The notes below the pieces were generated by a model. That model did not search any database, was not told where the DNA came from, and was given only the letters and a program-made list of their open reading frames with translations. Shown here piece by piece: positions 11,787 through 21,640 of a stretch of 64,000 bases of DNA. How positions within the stretch are numbered: position 1 is the stretch's first letter; the number at the start of each line of letters is the position of its first letter. The position numbers and the translations under genes were made by a program. Source of the DNA: Gonocerus acuteangulatus (taxonomy: Eukaryota; Arthropoda; Insecta; Hemiptera; Coreidae); NCBI GenBank assembly GCA_946811695.1, contig OX328128.1, positions 81,288,917 to 81,352,916 of the forward strand, given 5' to 3'.

Positions 11787-14318
11787 ATGTTAATAAACTT
11801 GACTCCAAACGGTAAAGCCCATGGCGGATCTGCCATCCTAATACGAAGGACCTTATCCCATCATCCCCGTCCTACCAATCCAACACATTCACTCCAAGCC
11901 GCCACTATTACAATCTCAACATTTTCCTTCCCAATTTCCCTGTCAGCTGTCTACTGTACTCCAAATAAACCTCTAATTGAGTCAGAAATTCCAGATCTTC
12001 TAGAATCTCTAGGTTCCACATTCCTTCTAGGAGGTGATTTCAACGCCAAGCATCTTCAGTGGGGGTCAAGGGTAACCAACTCCCGTGGTCGTACCCTACT
12101 CTCTGCACTCTCCTCAAAGTACTGCTCAACCATTTCCCCGAATTCCCCAACATACTGGCCTACCGATCCAAACCGTATCCCCGATCTAATAGACTTCTTT
12201 GTATCCTTTGGTCTTACATCCGTCTTCACCTCAATAGTTTCCCTGGATGACTTATCCTCTGATCATAGTCCTCTAATCCTTAAACTCTCGCTACAACCTA
12301 TTCCAAAGCCCCAACCTCCTTCCTTAATCACTGGACCTATCGATTGGAACCTCTTCCGATCCCTCCTTGAAGATACCATTAACCTCAACATTTCCCTTAA
12401 AACCCCTGAAGACCTTGATATAGCTGTCCAACAATTCACAACCTCCATTCAGCAATGTGCATGGAAATCCTCCCTTCCTAAACGCCATCATCACCCAATC
12501 CCAGCTGAAAGTCCTCTACCCCAATCCCTAAGAGACCTAATAACATCCAAACGCCAAGCACGAGCTCTGTGGCAGAGAACTCGCCATCCCTCCGACCGTC
12601 GCTCTTACAATCAATTATGCCGATTAGTAAAGCGACAACTATTCCAACATCGTTCCGAATCCTTTAATTCCTACCTTTCATCTCTATCAACCTCCGACAA
12701 ATCCCTTTGGAATGCTACTCGCAAAATCCTAAAATACCATCCTGTATCTCCCCCCCCCCCCCCCCCCCCCTTCGTCGAGAGGACAGCACATGGGCCGCCT
12801 CCGACGAAGAGAAATCCGAGTTGTTTGCTAATCATCTCAAAAAAACATTTACTCCTCATCCTCCTGATCCTGAATCCCATTTACCGGGATTAGATGATTT
12901 CCTACAATCCCCACTTCCTCTCTCCCTACCATTAAATGCAGTCAATCCATTTGAAGTTAAATTTCTAATATCCCGACTACCTTCCCGGAAATCCCCTGGT
13001 TACGACCTCATCACCTCCAGAATCCTTAAACAGCTTCCAACCAAGGCCATTGTATTCCTCACCTACATCTACAACTGCATCCTCCGAACAACCCATTATC
13101 CCATACTCTGGAAATTCTCAATAGTTGTCCTCTTTCCAAAACCTGGTAAACCTCCCAACAATCCTTCCTCCTACCACCCTATCAGTCTTCTTCCAATATT
13201 TTCCAAACTATTTGAAAAGATTTTATTAAAGCGCCTACTACCTATCCTAAATCCTTAAATCTCATCCCATCTCATCAATTCGGCTTCCGCTCCCAACACT
13301 CCACAGTGCAGAAAGGGCTTCGCGTTGTTGATCTCATCTCCTCATCCCTCGAGCGAAAAAAGTATTGCACGTCAGCCTTCTTGGACGTTGCCCAGGCATT
13401 CGACCGAGTCTGGCACACAGGCTTACTCTTCAAGCTCAAAACCCACCTTCCCAGCACCCTTTACCTAATCCTTCGCTCCTACCTCTCAGACAGGTTTTTC
13501 CAAGTCCGGCATGGAACAGCCTACTTAAATTATTTCCCTGTGGAAGGTGGAGTTCCTCAGGGTAGTGCCCTCGGTCCCATCCTTTATACCCTATATACAG
13601 CTGACATTCCAACACATCCTGACACCCTCCTGGCCACGTATGCAGATGATACGGCCATCCTTTCACCCCACATAAATCCAGACACAGCTTCCCAGAACCT
13701 ACAATCCCATTTAACCCAAATTGAACAGTGGTGCAAAAAGTGGCGCATCAAGATAAACGTCGAAAAATTTCACCAAATAACCTTCACCCTTCGACGTAAA
13801 ACCTGTCCTACTGTTTCCTTCAACGACAATCCTTTACCGTCCGATACCTTGGGTTTTATCTTGACTCACGATTAACTTGGAACGCACACATTAAACATAA
13901 ACGGCAAGAACTCAATCGACGATTCGGACAACTATACAGACTACTAAATCGAACATCACACTTAACCGTACATAACAAACTAACTGTCTACAACTCATTA
14001 ATAAAACCGATATGGACTTACGGAATCGAACTCTGGGGGACAGCCAAGCATTCCAACATCCACCGAATCCAAACATTCCAATCCAAAATCCTACGTACCA
14101 TAGTTAATGCTCCTTATTATGTTTCGAATCGCACCCTCCATAATGACCTAAATATTCCTTTTGTCCAAGATATAATCCCTATCCGCTTCTCATCTTTCCA
14201 TAGTAAATTGATTAATCATCCTAATCCTATAGCACAATCCTTATCCAGCACCAATCATCCTTCCTCTCCACCCAGACGACTTCATAGGAAGTGGCCCCGG
14301 GATCTACTAAGGCAGTGA
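11787..14318 (+). pseudogene. Jockey endonuclease / reverse transcriptase pseudogene
   Basis: The protein would nick target DNA and copy LINE RNA. The endonuclease part (frame of 11787) shows GGDFNAKHLQWGS and the SDHSPL catalytic histidine region. The reverse transcriptase part shows FLDVAQAFDRVWH (motif A), GVPQGSALGP (motif B) and YADD (motif C, near 13640). The C-terminal part ends KWPRDLLRQ at a stop at 14316-14318. The frame changes three times: in the C-run at about 12750-12770, near 13255, and near 13850. It is therefore non-functional. A second, distinct Jockey copy at 35023-35658 carries the matching C-terminus. Confidence 0.88.
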
Positions 14319-14643
14319 AGTGTCGTGAAGTTCTCAAAAGTCAGTGTGTTTGTAATAATGATAATTGAGAGTGATATCGATGGATATCTTCTCTCCTGGT
14401 AATATCACAGGCCACGCCTCATTCGCCTCCAATCCTCCCTGCTAGTCGCAGAGTGTGGTTGGATGGCGTAAGGTAACTCCAGGTCATCCTAGAATCCTTC
14501 CTAAAGGAAGGTATTCGGTTGACAACTGGTGGCACATGAGGCGTGGTCAAGCTATAGCTATACCTATGTCAAATTACATAATACATATACTGTAGATTGT
14601 AATATTTCTGTAAATAAATAAATAAAATAAAAAATAAAATAAA
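11787..14643 (+). mobile_element. Jockey-type LINE, 5'-truncated and frameshifted
   Basis: Contains the endonuclease (without its start), reverse transcriptase, C-terminal region and a roughly 320-bp 3' untranslated region ending in a TAAA-rich tail (about 14613-14643). The high C/T content on the plus strand contrasts with its neighbours. The left boundary is approximate; a G-run precedes it at 11754-11763. Confidence 0.85.
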
Positions 14644-15003
14644 CCTGACTAAGTAACTTGTATTAAATTATTGTTACCTTATTTTTTTATAAATTCTTCA
14701 AATTTTTTGCAATTGTTGATAGTTTTAGGCTTTATGATCTCCGGGGGGTTCTGATAAAAATTTAATTTTTTTATATATTATACTTAGTTCTAACATAAAT
14801 TTCTGTAAAAATTTCAACCTGTTTATTTGAGTATTTTCGTAGCTATGAATTTCTGAACTCGACTCGTCGTAATATAGGTGGCGAGCTAACCACACATGGG
14901 GATTTAATGGCCCCTGAGGAGGTGGCATAAAGGCCAAGAAACATGTAGGGCGTGCCAACAATAAAGTAGTACATAGAAAATGGAGTACTATTCTTTTGAC
15001 CTG

Positions 15004-15008
<5 letters not shown>
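14644..15008 (+). other. Fragment with hammerhead-like motif and AATAAAGTAGT
   Basis: Apart from the ribozyme-like core listed separately, it shares ATAAAGTAGT just downstream with the motifs at 31.2-31.5 kb. This suggests a common retroelement, possibly Penelope-like or retrozyme-like; no coding part is visible. Confidence 0.4.
14910..14951 (+). ncRNA. Hammerhead-ribozyme-like motif 1
   Basis: Stem I is GCCC (14910-14913) with GGGC (14948-14951). The core CTGAGGA (14914-14920) fits CUGANGA. Stem II is TGGC/GCCA, and GAAA is at 14938-14941. The short palindromic stem III ACATGT is followed by the potential cleavage triplet GUA. The base of stem II is mispaired, so activity is uncertain. Confidence 0.45.

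Positions 15009-15060
<52 letters not shown>
15009..15060. repeat. (AT)n microsatellite
   Basis: About 26 AT dinucleotides. A LINE fragment on the minus strand is inserted at its right edge. Confidence 0.95.
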
Positions 15061-15078
<18 letters not shown>

Positions 15079-15494
15079 TTTTTTTTAAACAAAAAAATTG
15101 ATCTTTATTGGTAATTTACAATCTGTACAGTTATGTGCAATAAGTAAATATGTTCAAAATATACATAAAACACAGTGAATGAGATGAGAGGAGAAGGCAG
15201 ACATTACTGCCACTCCCAATGAATGTTATGGTATTTCTTATTTTAATTAAAAATTGGCCTCTTTTTTAAAATATATACATTATTTACAATATTTACACTA
15301 TTTACATTATTTTATAAGACAGGCTAATTAACCAGTAGTAAATTGTCTCGTGGCCAATGGCGGCGAAGGCGTCGAGGAGGATTATCTGGGATGACATTGG
15401 AAGAGAGGGATCAGCCAAGAGGATTGGGGTGGGCTGGGAGTTTTGAGAAAAAGGTCAGGAATCGGGATTTGACTAAATCATAGACAAAGGGCCA
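15061..15494 (-). mobile_element. Jockey-type LINE fragment
   Basis: The T-run 15061-15086 is the poly(A) tail of a minus-strand copy. CCATATATATA lies at both edges (about 15005 and 15493) and may be the target duplication. Only the polymerase C-terminus and 3' untranslated region remain. Confidence 0.72.
15328..15480 (-). pseudogene. Jockey polymerase C-terminal remnant
   Basis: The complement encodes HPNPLG, an in-frame stop, SLSSN and then PPRRLRRHWPRDNLL before a stop. This aligns with the C-terminus of the copy ending at 35445 (HPNPEGQSLSS, RRLRRQWPRDNLL). The catalytic domains are absent, and the internal stop plus 5' truncation show it is dead. Residues shared with the 35-kb copy place it nearer to that subfamily than to the LINE at 11.8-14.6 kb. 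Confidence 0.75.
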
Positions 15495-15705
15495 TATATA
15501 TAAAAAATAAATAAATACACTTATATTATTTGTGAAATTTTTAGTTTTAATAACTCTTTTTAAGTTTATTTAATTTTTTTATCTATTTCCAGAACAAAAT
15601 AAAATATTTTAGTTCTATTATCTATTAATATAGCGTACATTAGAAAATTTGAATATCTCGCCTTAAAGGAGCTAAACCAACACTATGATCTCACCTTGAT
15701 CAAGG
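15495..15705. other. Unassigned AT-rich sequence
   Basis: Nothing recognisable beyond AT-rich text. Confidence 0.4.
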
Positions 15706-16220
15706 TGGCTATCCTTGATTAGGAGTATTCCTCTATGGTTGGCCTAATTCAGTGATCAAGTTATCTAAAAGAGGGCTTCATAGTGACGTCACTGCCTGAC
15801 GACCTTAGCAACGAGAGAACTTCGGGATGGTCCCTGATTTAAAGCATACCTCTTTGGTTGGGAGAATCCACCCTAAGGTCAACTTCTGCAAATAAACTTC
15901 TTAATTCGGAGTTCAAGTTGTCTAAAAGAGAGATTCATGATGACGTCACGGCGTGAAGACCGTAGCAACGAGAGTACAGCGGGATGGTCCTTGATTTAAA
16001 GCATACCTCTTTGGTTGGGAGAATCTACCCTAAGGTCAACTTCTGCAAATAACCTCACTAATTCGGAGATCAAGTTATCTAAAAGAGAGATTCATGATGA
16101 CGTCACTGCGTGAAGACGTTAGCAACGAGAGTACAGCGGGATGGTCCTTGATTTAAAGCATACCTCTTTGGTTGGGAGAATCTACCCTAAGGTCAACTTC
16201 TGCAAATAACCTTCCTAATT
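15706..16220. repeat. 157-bp tandem repeat carrying TGACGTCA
   Basis: GCATACCTCTTTGGTTGGGA starts at 15844, 16001 and 16158 (spacing 157). A more diverged unit precedes at 15706-15833. Each unit has a perfect GTGACGTCA or TGACGTCA palindrome (near 15784, 15942 and 16098), identical to a cAMP-response element core. Confidence 0.88.
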
Positions 16221-16428
16221 CGGAGAACAGCTTAATGGGTTCTGAGAAGGCGACCATCACAAATCTGATTAACCCTTCTTATCGGTCCCTGAAGATTTAA
16301 TACTCCTCTGATTCGTAGGAACAGATCAGGGAATAGCTTAGTGGACTTCAACATAGGTCAGTACAGCATTGTTATAATTATATAAACCACAAGACTAACA
16401 TGTCTTCTTGCCATGATTGTAATATGGA
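16221..16428. other. Unassigned sequence
   Basis: No feature beyond the flank of the 157-bp repeat and of the B-like element. Confidence 0.4.
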
Positions 16429-17190
16429 GTGCAGGAACTGCGTCATCTTAACGCCTTTCCGTTCTTATCCCTAATTTCCTTTCTGCTATCGTAAAAAAAA
16501 ACTGAACACATGCAAATTGAAATTTCGAATCGAAGCGAGATCTTGGGCGCTACTACAGCAAAATGACAGTATCCCAAAAGTAAATTACGCTATTTAAGCA
16601 CCAATTGCTAAGAATGCAATAAATCTATGAAAAGTCGCATAAAACCTCGGGTACGATACGAGCGAAGAGCGAATAGCGAAAAGCGAAAAGCTTCAGAGCA
16701 ATGTCGCTCACATTAATGTTAAGCTGGAGTGCAGTAGGAAGAAGGCAGGACTGGCTACAATAGGCATGAGCGACTGGGCTGCAGGTTCGTAATATGCAGG
16801 TTCAAGCCTGTCGCTCATCGCTCAGCCCAAACATTAAATTTTTCCCCTCTCTCACCCCAGACCTTATATTTTGCGTGGTACAAAAAAGGCTACAGCCTCT
16901 AAATCATAACCAATTTCAATGCAGTTTATTTAAAATGAACGCTAATAAAATTTAGAACAACTTTGTCGATTCAAATTTATGGTTTTTGTTTCCCTTCTTT
17001 ACTAAATTACTTGGAAAGATGTCTATAACCATCCAATGTTTATAACCTCCCAATGCTTATAACGTTCCGGCTACCTTTCTTATAAATAATTTTAAAACAT
17101 GTAAAACAGTAAATAGTTGGCATTTCCGGGTTGTGTCATGAGGTCAACCTCTTAAACGCATTCCCTCAATATGGAAGGTGGAAACGCGCT
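16429..17190 (-). mobile_element. Diverged family B relative
   Basis: The complement of both ends matches family B: GTGCAGGAACTGCGTCATCT at the 3' end (16429-16448) and a decayed hairpin (GGAAACGCGCT, ending 17190, next to AAAA). The interior differs and includes a module (AAGGCTACAGCCTCTAAATC, near 16887) also found at 37890 and, inverted, at 40130-40170. Confidence 0.5.
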
Positions 17191-17754
17191 AAAAGGGACA
17201 CATTAGTAACAGGATTAGTAATCGTGACTCAAATTTTTCCTCATAGCTTCTTCCCCGAATGAATTTCAGTATATGAAGTTCCCTAAAAACGGGAAATTGT
17301 ATATCAATCTTTGCTATTCGTGAAAACGATCCGACAACGAGTTTATACAACACCGTTTTCACGAACCCACCGTGTGGTTTCGATGACTCAAAAGGAATAT
17401 GTTGAAGTGATTTTAGCGAAGCATAGCTTGGAGTTGGCCATCCTCCGAAGTTCCAACATCCCACTAACTTCCAGTAACATGTCCTCCTATACTGGAAGGA
17501 TTCATCTCAACCCTGCACTAGTTTACATCTGAAACAAACTTAGTTCCCACAACTTTCAGCTCAATCCATTTCATCGTCTAGAACTATATGTCCGCCAAAG
17601 TACATGAAAGGTAAATATGTGAGGTAAACCATCCTTATGTAAATATATATCATTGTTCGCACTTTACACTTAGTAATAGTTATTTATCTAACAAGGGAAC
17701 ATTCCTAAGTGCCCGGAGCTGATTTTTATGAAACTTTGTATAATTATTAAACAC
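17191..17754. other. Unassigned sequence
   Basis: Two overlapping short open frames on opposite strands have no recognised motif. It could be single-copy host DNA; I call no gene. Confidence 0.4.
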
Positions 17755-17929
17755 GGGGTCTCCCGTGGTCAAGTGGCTAGCGCGCTGGATTCATAAGCGG
17801 GAGATGGTGGGTTCGATCCCCACCGGCGCCAGACATTTTCTTATCTCAGGGCTCGCTGAGAAAATTCCTGGTTGCACCCTGGATGTCAGCGCTAATAGCC
17901 ACGATTTGTTGATGCGCCGGAAAAAAAAA
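17755..17929 (+). mobile_element. tRNA-derived SINE, copy 1
   Basis: The head has pol III box A-like (TCAAGTGGCTAGCGCGCTGG) and box B (GGTTCGATCCCC) motifs with a paired T-arm GGTGG/CCACC. The body runs from ATCTCAGGGCTCG, and the 3' stem GCGCTAATAG...GATGCGCC is followed by A9. No clear target duplication. Copies at 33790-33984 and 41406-41623 are closer to each other. Confidence 0.85.
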
Positions 17930-17949
17930 CAATTGAAAATAATTTATAC

Positions 17950-18055
<106 letters not shown>

Positions 18056-18195
18056 TTATATATTTTTATTATTAGGAGATACAATTCACATGGATGAATA
18101 TACATTTATCACATAACAATATAATGCCAAAAAAGTCAATTTACAATTGGGCGTCTCCTTCACCCTCGTTATTCAGGTTTGGTAACACAACAAGA

Positions 18196-18540
18196 AGCTC
18201 CTCTGGAGGTAGGTATCTACGTGGTCCAATACAGCTAAACGTGGGCTAACTCATATAACCTCATCCACTAGGCCAGAGCTCCTCTGGAGGTATCTACGTG
18301 GTGCAGATACAGCCAAACCTGGGCTAACTCATATAACCTCATCCACTAGGCCAGAGCTCCTCTGGAGGTATCTACGTGGTCCAATACAGCTAAACCTGGG
18401 CTAACTCATATAACCTCATCCACTAGGCCAGAGCTCCTCTGGAGGTATCTACGTGGTGCAGATACAGCCAAACCTGGGCTAACTCATATAACCTCATCCA
18501 CTAGGCCAGAGCTCCTCTGGAGGTATCTACGTGGTCCAAT
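18196..18540. repeat. 77/78-bp tandem repeat with alternating variants
   Basis: AGCTCCTCTGGAGG starts at 18196, 18277, 18355, 18432 and 18510. After the first unit, versions with GTCCAATACAGCTAAAC and GTGCAGATACAGCCAAAC alternate, so the true period is a roughly 155-bp dimer. Confidence 0.9.
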
Positions 18541-18543
18541 AAT

Positions 18544-18547
<4 letters not shown>

Positions 18548-18593
<46 letters not shown>
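18548..18593. repeat. (TA)n microsatellite
   Basis: Pure TA run directly after the 77/78-bp array. Confidence 0.93.
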
Positions 18594-18596
<3 letters not shown>

Positions 18597-18952
18597 TTTT
18601 TTTATCGGCTCAATCGCACGTTTAAGTGGTGAAACCACTCTTACTAAGTGCACCTCAAAAATTTTAACAAGGGGAGAATGGAGTGGTGGGGTCACCGATT
18701 TGGTCCATTTTTTTCATGGTGATTCTAAATCGAAAAATAGTCGACTCGCGTTCCACCTAATGCGCCTTAGGAGCTGGGAAATAAAATAAAATAGGTTGAA
18801 AATGCTTTATTTTATATATCGAGTTTAGAAAATGATATCGACCCGATTCTTTCATAAGCGGTCAGCAGACATAAGCAGTTTTGGTATTTCCGTTTATTTT
18901 TTTAATCATGAACATCATTTAACGTACACATCCGTTCAAAAACTTTATATTG
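18594..18952. other. Unassigned sequence
   Basis: No gene or repeat end recognised. Confidence 0.4.
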
Positions 18953-19525
18953 TAGCGTAGCGATCATTTTACCAGATATTAAGATCTGATAAGAGATCTA
19001 AAAGATAGTGTACATAGTGTGGCCATGATGTCCAAGTGCCGGCTGTTGAATTTGTGGACAAAAGGGAGTGACGGACACTGATGAATAGACTTTCTGCAGT
19101 CGTATATCGAGCACACAGGAACCTGGAGTAAGTGAGCGAAGTAACTAGCTTCAAACTGTGAGTAGCTGCACTTCACTTGCTATTTATATACTGACGCCGG
19201 TGTTACCTCTCGCACTGGTTACATGTCCACCAAGGAGGCTGCAATAGGCATAACCCTCCCAGCACCGAGATTCAGCATCTCGCCCCGCAACACTGGTGAC
19301 GTCATCTCGACAAGTATATTTTATTTTCCTTCTTCAATCATCAGACATTTTTATTATTTATTTTTACCTGCCAGAGGACTATATCATTTATTTATTAATT
19401 AGTATTTTAGAAGAAGATTGTTATATTTATGGAGTCAGATTATTATTATTACTTTATTTTATGAATAAAAGATTTGTTTATTTTTACTTTTGAGAACACG
19501 CATTATTGGGACCCTTCTGTCAACA
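18953..19525 (+). repeat. Possible solo LTR
   Basis: TGTAGCGTAGC at the left and CTGTCAACA at the right give TG...CA ends. A TATA-like TATTTATATA lies near 19181, CGCAACACTGGTGACGTC near 19290, and AATAAA near 19464. This resembles LTR promoter/R-U5 layout. I see no target duplication, second LTR, primer site or coding region, so this is tentative. Confidence 0.25.
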
Positions 19526-19854
19526 TCCCAAGATCCCAATAATATCATTGAAAAAATATAGTCAAAAATATAAATATATCTTCTACTGTATCATCATGCT
19601 GTCATTTACGTTATCAGAAAGATAGATTGATTGTCTAAATTCATCAAGGAGGGGGAGGGGGTTGATCGGCCCAATTCAGGAAGGATGAAGGGATGATGAG
19701 ATTTTAATATTTTCCTTTGGGATATTCATGCAAATCATAAGATATTAAAATTCTAATGTAAAAGAAAAAACTAATGGAATCGTAATAAAACATTTTTGAA
19801 AGCCTTGAATCCGAATGAATTCAAATATGTTATTTACTCTCTAGCAATGCGTTA
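19526..19854. other. Unassigned AT-rich sequence
   Basis: Nothing recognised. A short purine-rich block lies near 19650-19660. Confidence 0.4.
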
Positions 19855-20330
19855 TACAGGGTGTCCCCAAAATAAACGGCCAAACTTCAGGAGTCTATGC
19901 ATGAATGAAAAAGTAAAGAAAAAAAATCCTTTGGCATATTTCTCGTTTTTGCTTTGTTTCCGAGAAAAACGCAAAAACTAAAACACAATTCTTTCATAAT
20001 GCCTATATAAAAATAACTAAAAGTATAACTTTAATCTTCTACCCCCTCCACTCCCAAAAATATAGGAGAGAGTATGCCTCTGATTTTGTGTGGAATAATA
20101 GGTCTCCGTTTTTTGATCCCTCCACGGAAATAAAATCAATTACTTTAAAAATGAGCAGATTTGTTTGGTGCACAAGTGACATTTGTCCCGTGCTATAAAG
20201 TGGATCTTTGAGGCACAATATCTCGAAAACCTTCGATAGGACACTGTAGTTAACATGTAGGCAAATTTATAAAAAGTAGTTCGAAAATGGAAGCTTTATT
20301 AATTTATTTTAGGTCGTTTATTTAATTTAC
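19855..20330 (+). repeat. Family G repeat with ACAGGGTGTCCC end
   Basis: Begins ATACAGGGTGTCCCC and AATAAACGGCCAAACTTC. The inverse end (GTTTATTTTAGGGACACC, CTGTAT) occurs at 27333-27357. Shared interior features are TTTCTCG..AAAACG and CTCCC-rich text. It is probably a DNA-transposon terminus; the matching right end is not found here. Confidence 0.45.
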
Positions 20331-21114
20331 TTTAATTGATACATTGCTCCAATAAAATATGGAGAGATTTTTTAAGGGTTGTATTTTGGGATTTAGACGA
20401 TTGCATCAGTTCAAGAATTACTTGGGAAGGCCTTGTCAATTTTTGTGTAAAAACTCAAACATTGTATACCTTAGAAAATTTATAATATACAAAAATAGAA
20501 GCAAAAACGCGAATTTCTTAGAAAAGTCTTATATTTGAAGGGCTGTAACATCGCTCTAAATTGACCAATCATGTTCGCTGAAGTCTCGAAACATTAGTAT
20601 TTTTATGCACTAGAAGGCAGTACCCAGAAAATTGTCGTTTATTTTGGTTAACAACTTGAATAACAATTTTATAGTGTACAATATCCTAAATTATGAGTTT
20701 TGAGGGGTGGGGCTTAAACAAAAAGCGCAGGGCTTTTTCTGATACCGGATTCGGATTCAGCGACCCCAGAAACATATACTAAACATGGCCTGGTCTCTGG
20801 GTCCGGACTTTTATTATTGATTTTTTTTGTGGCTGTCTTATAAATTGATAATATACATGAACGATTAGTTTTTTTCTTAAACTATATAAATGAAGAATTT
20901 TTTTTTTTCTTAAACTATATAACTGAAGAATTGCAGCTGCGTGTGTTAACAAGAACGTTGGAAAAAGTTGCCTTCAGTTTTTCTAGGCATTAATTGAGAA
21001 GACAAAGACTTATTGGCCCAAATTTGTGTTTAAGTGAGCATAAACTTATCATTGGTAAGAAAGAAATCAATTTATTGTATCTTACTGGCCCTAAAAAGAT
21101 AATTTTTAAATATA
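20331..21114. other. Unassigned sequence, possibly including LINE 5' untranslated region
   Basis: A small tandem duplication (TTTCTTAAACTATATAA..GAAGAA) lies at 20874-20932. The segment from about 20935 leads directly into the ORF1-like frame at 21115 and may be its leader. Otherwise nothing is recognised. Confidence 0.35.
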
Positions 21115-21638
21115 ATGGAATCACAGTTCAACATAACCTCAGATGTTCAAATTCCACCAACAAAAGATGCTTCAAAGCAATCTGATTTTACTAATAAAAC
21201 AACCTACACGGGCGGATCATTGTCTCCCAGCGAAAATGCTATAGTTTTAAAGACTGTGAATGGAATAAAACAGGAAGATTATGTGCTGGGTTTGATTGGT
21301 TTTGTCAATTCCAAATCTATAACATTTGCTTCCTATATTTCTAGAGGTAGATTCTGTATACACTTCAACAGTAAGGATGAAGTTGATCGGTTAATAAACC
21401 AACATCCTATTATAAATATTGGTGGCCATGATATTGTAATAAAACGTCTTCTAGAGCCAGCTATTCGAGTAATAGTATCCAATGTGTTTCCAGTAATACC
21501 TAACCAAGCTATTGAAGATTCATTACAGAGGTTAGGTATTGCCATAGTAACGCCCTTGGTTTGTCTAAAAGCTAGTCTTCATGATCCACGCTTAGCACAT
21601 GTGCTTAGTCATAGAAGACAGCTGTTCATTAAACCAGA
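21115..21638 (+). pseudogene. LINE ORF1 (gag-like) pseudogene, N-terminal part
   Basis: The open frame from the ATG at 21115 encodes an RNA-binding ORF1-type protein of I-like LINEs. A globular region (VLGLIGFVNSK, SRGRFCIHF, KRLLEPAIRVIVSN) is followed by VLSHRRQLFIKPE. This pattern I recognise from arthropod LINE ORF1 proteins, where it precedes zinc knuckles. The frame is broken at 21638 by insertion of a 2.5-kb I-type LINE and continues at 24129. Codons before the insertion are intact. The start is the first in-frame ATG; I cannot see the promoter. Confidence 0.75.
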
Positions 21639-21640
21639 AA

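Noticed and set aside
17189..17532. Overlapping frames on both strands as a host exon
   Set aside because: No splice signals or conserved motif can be shown; left as unassigned.
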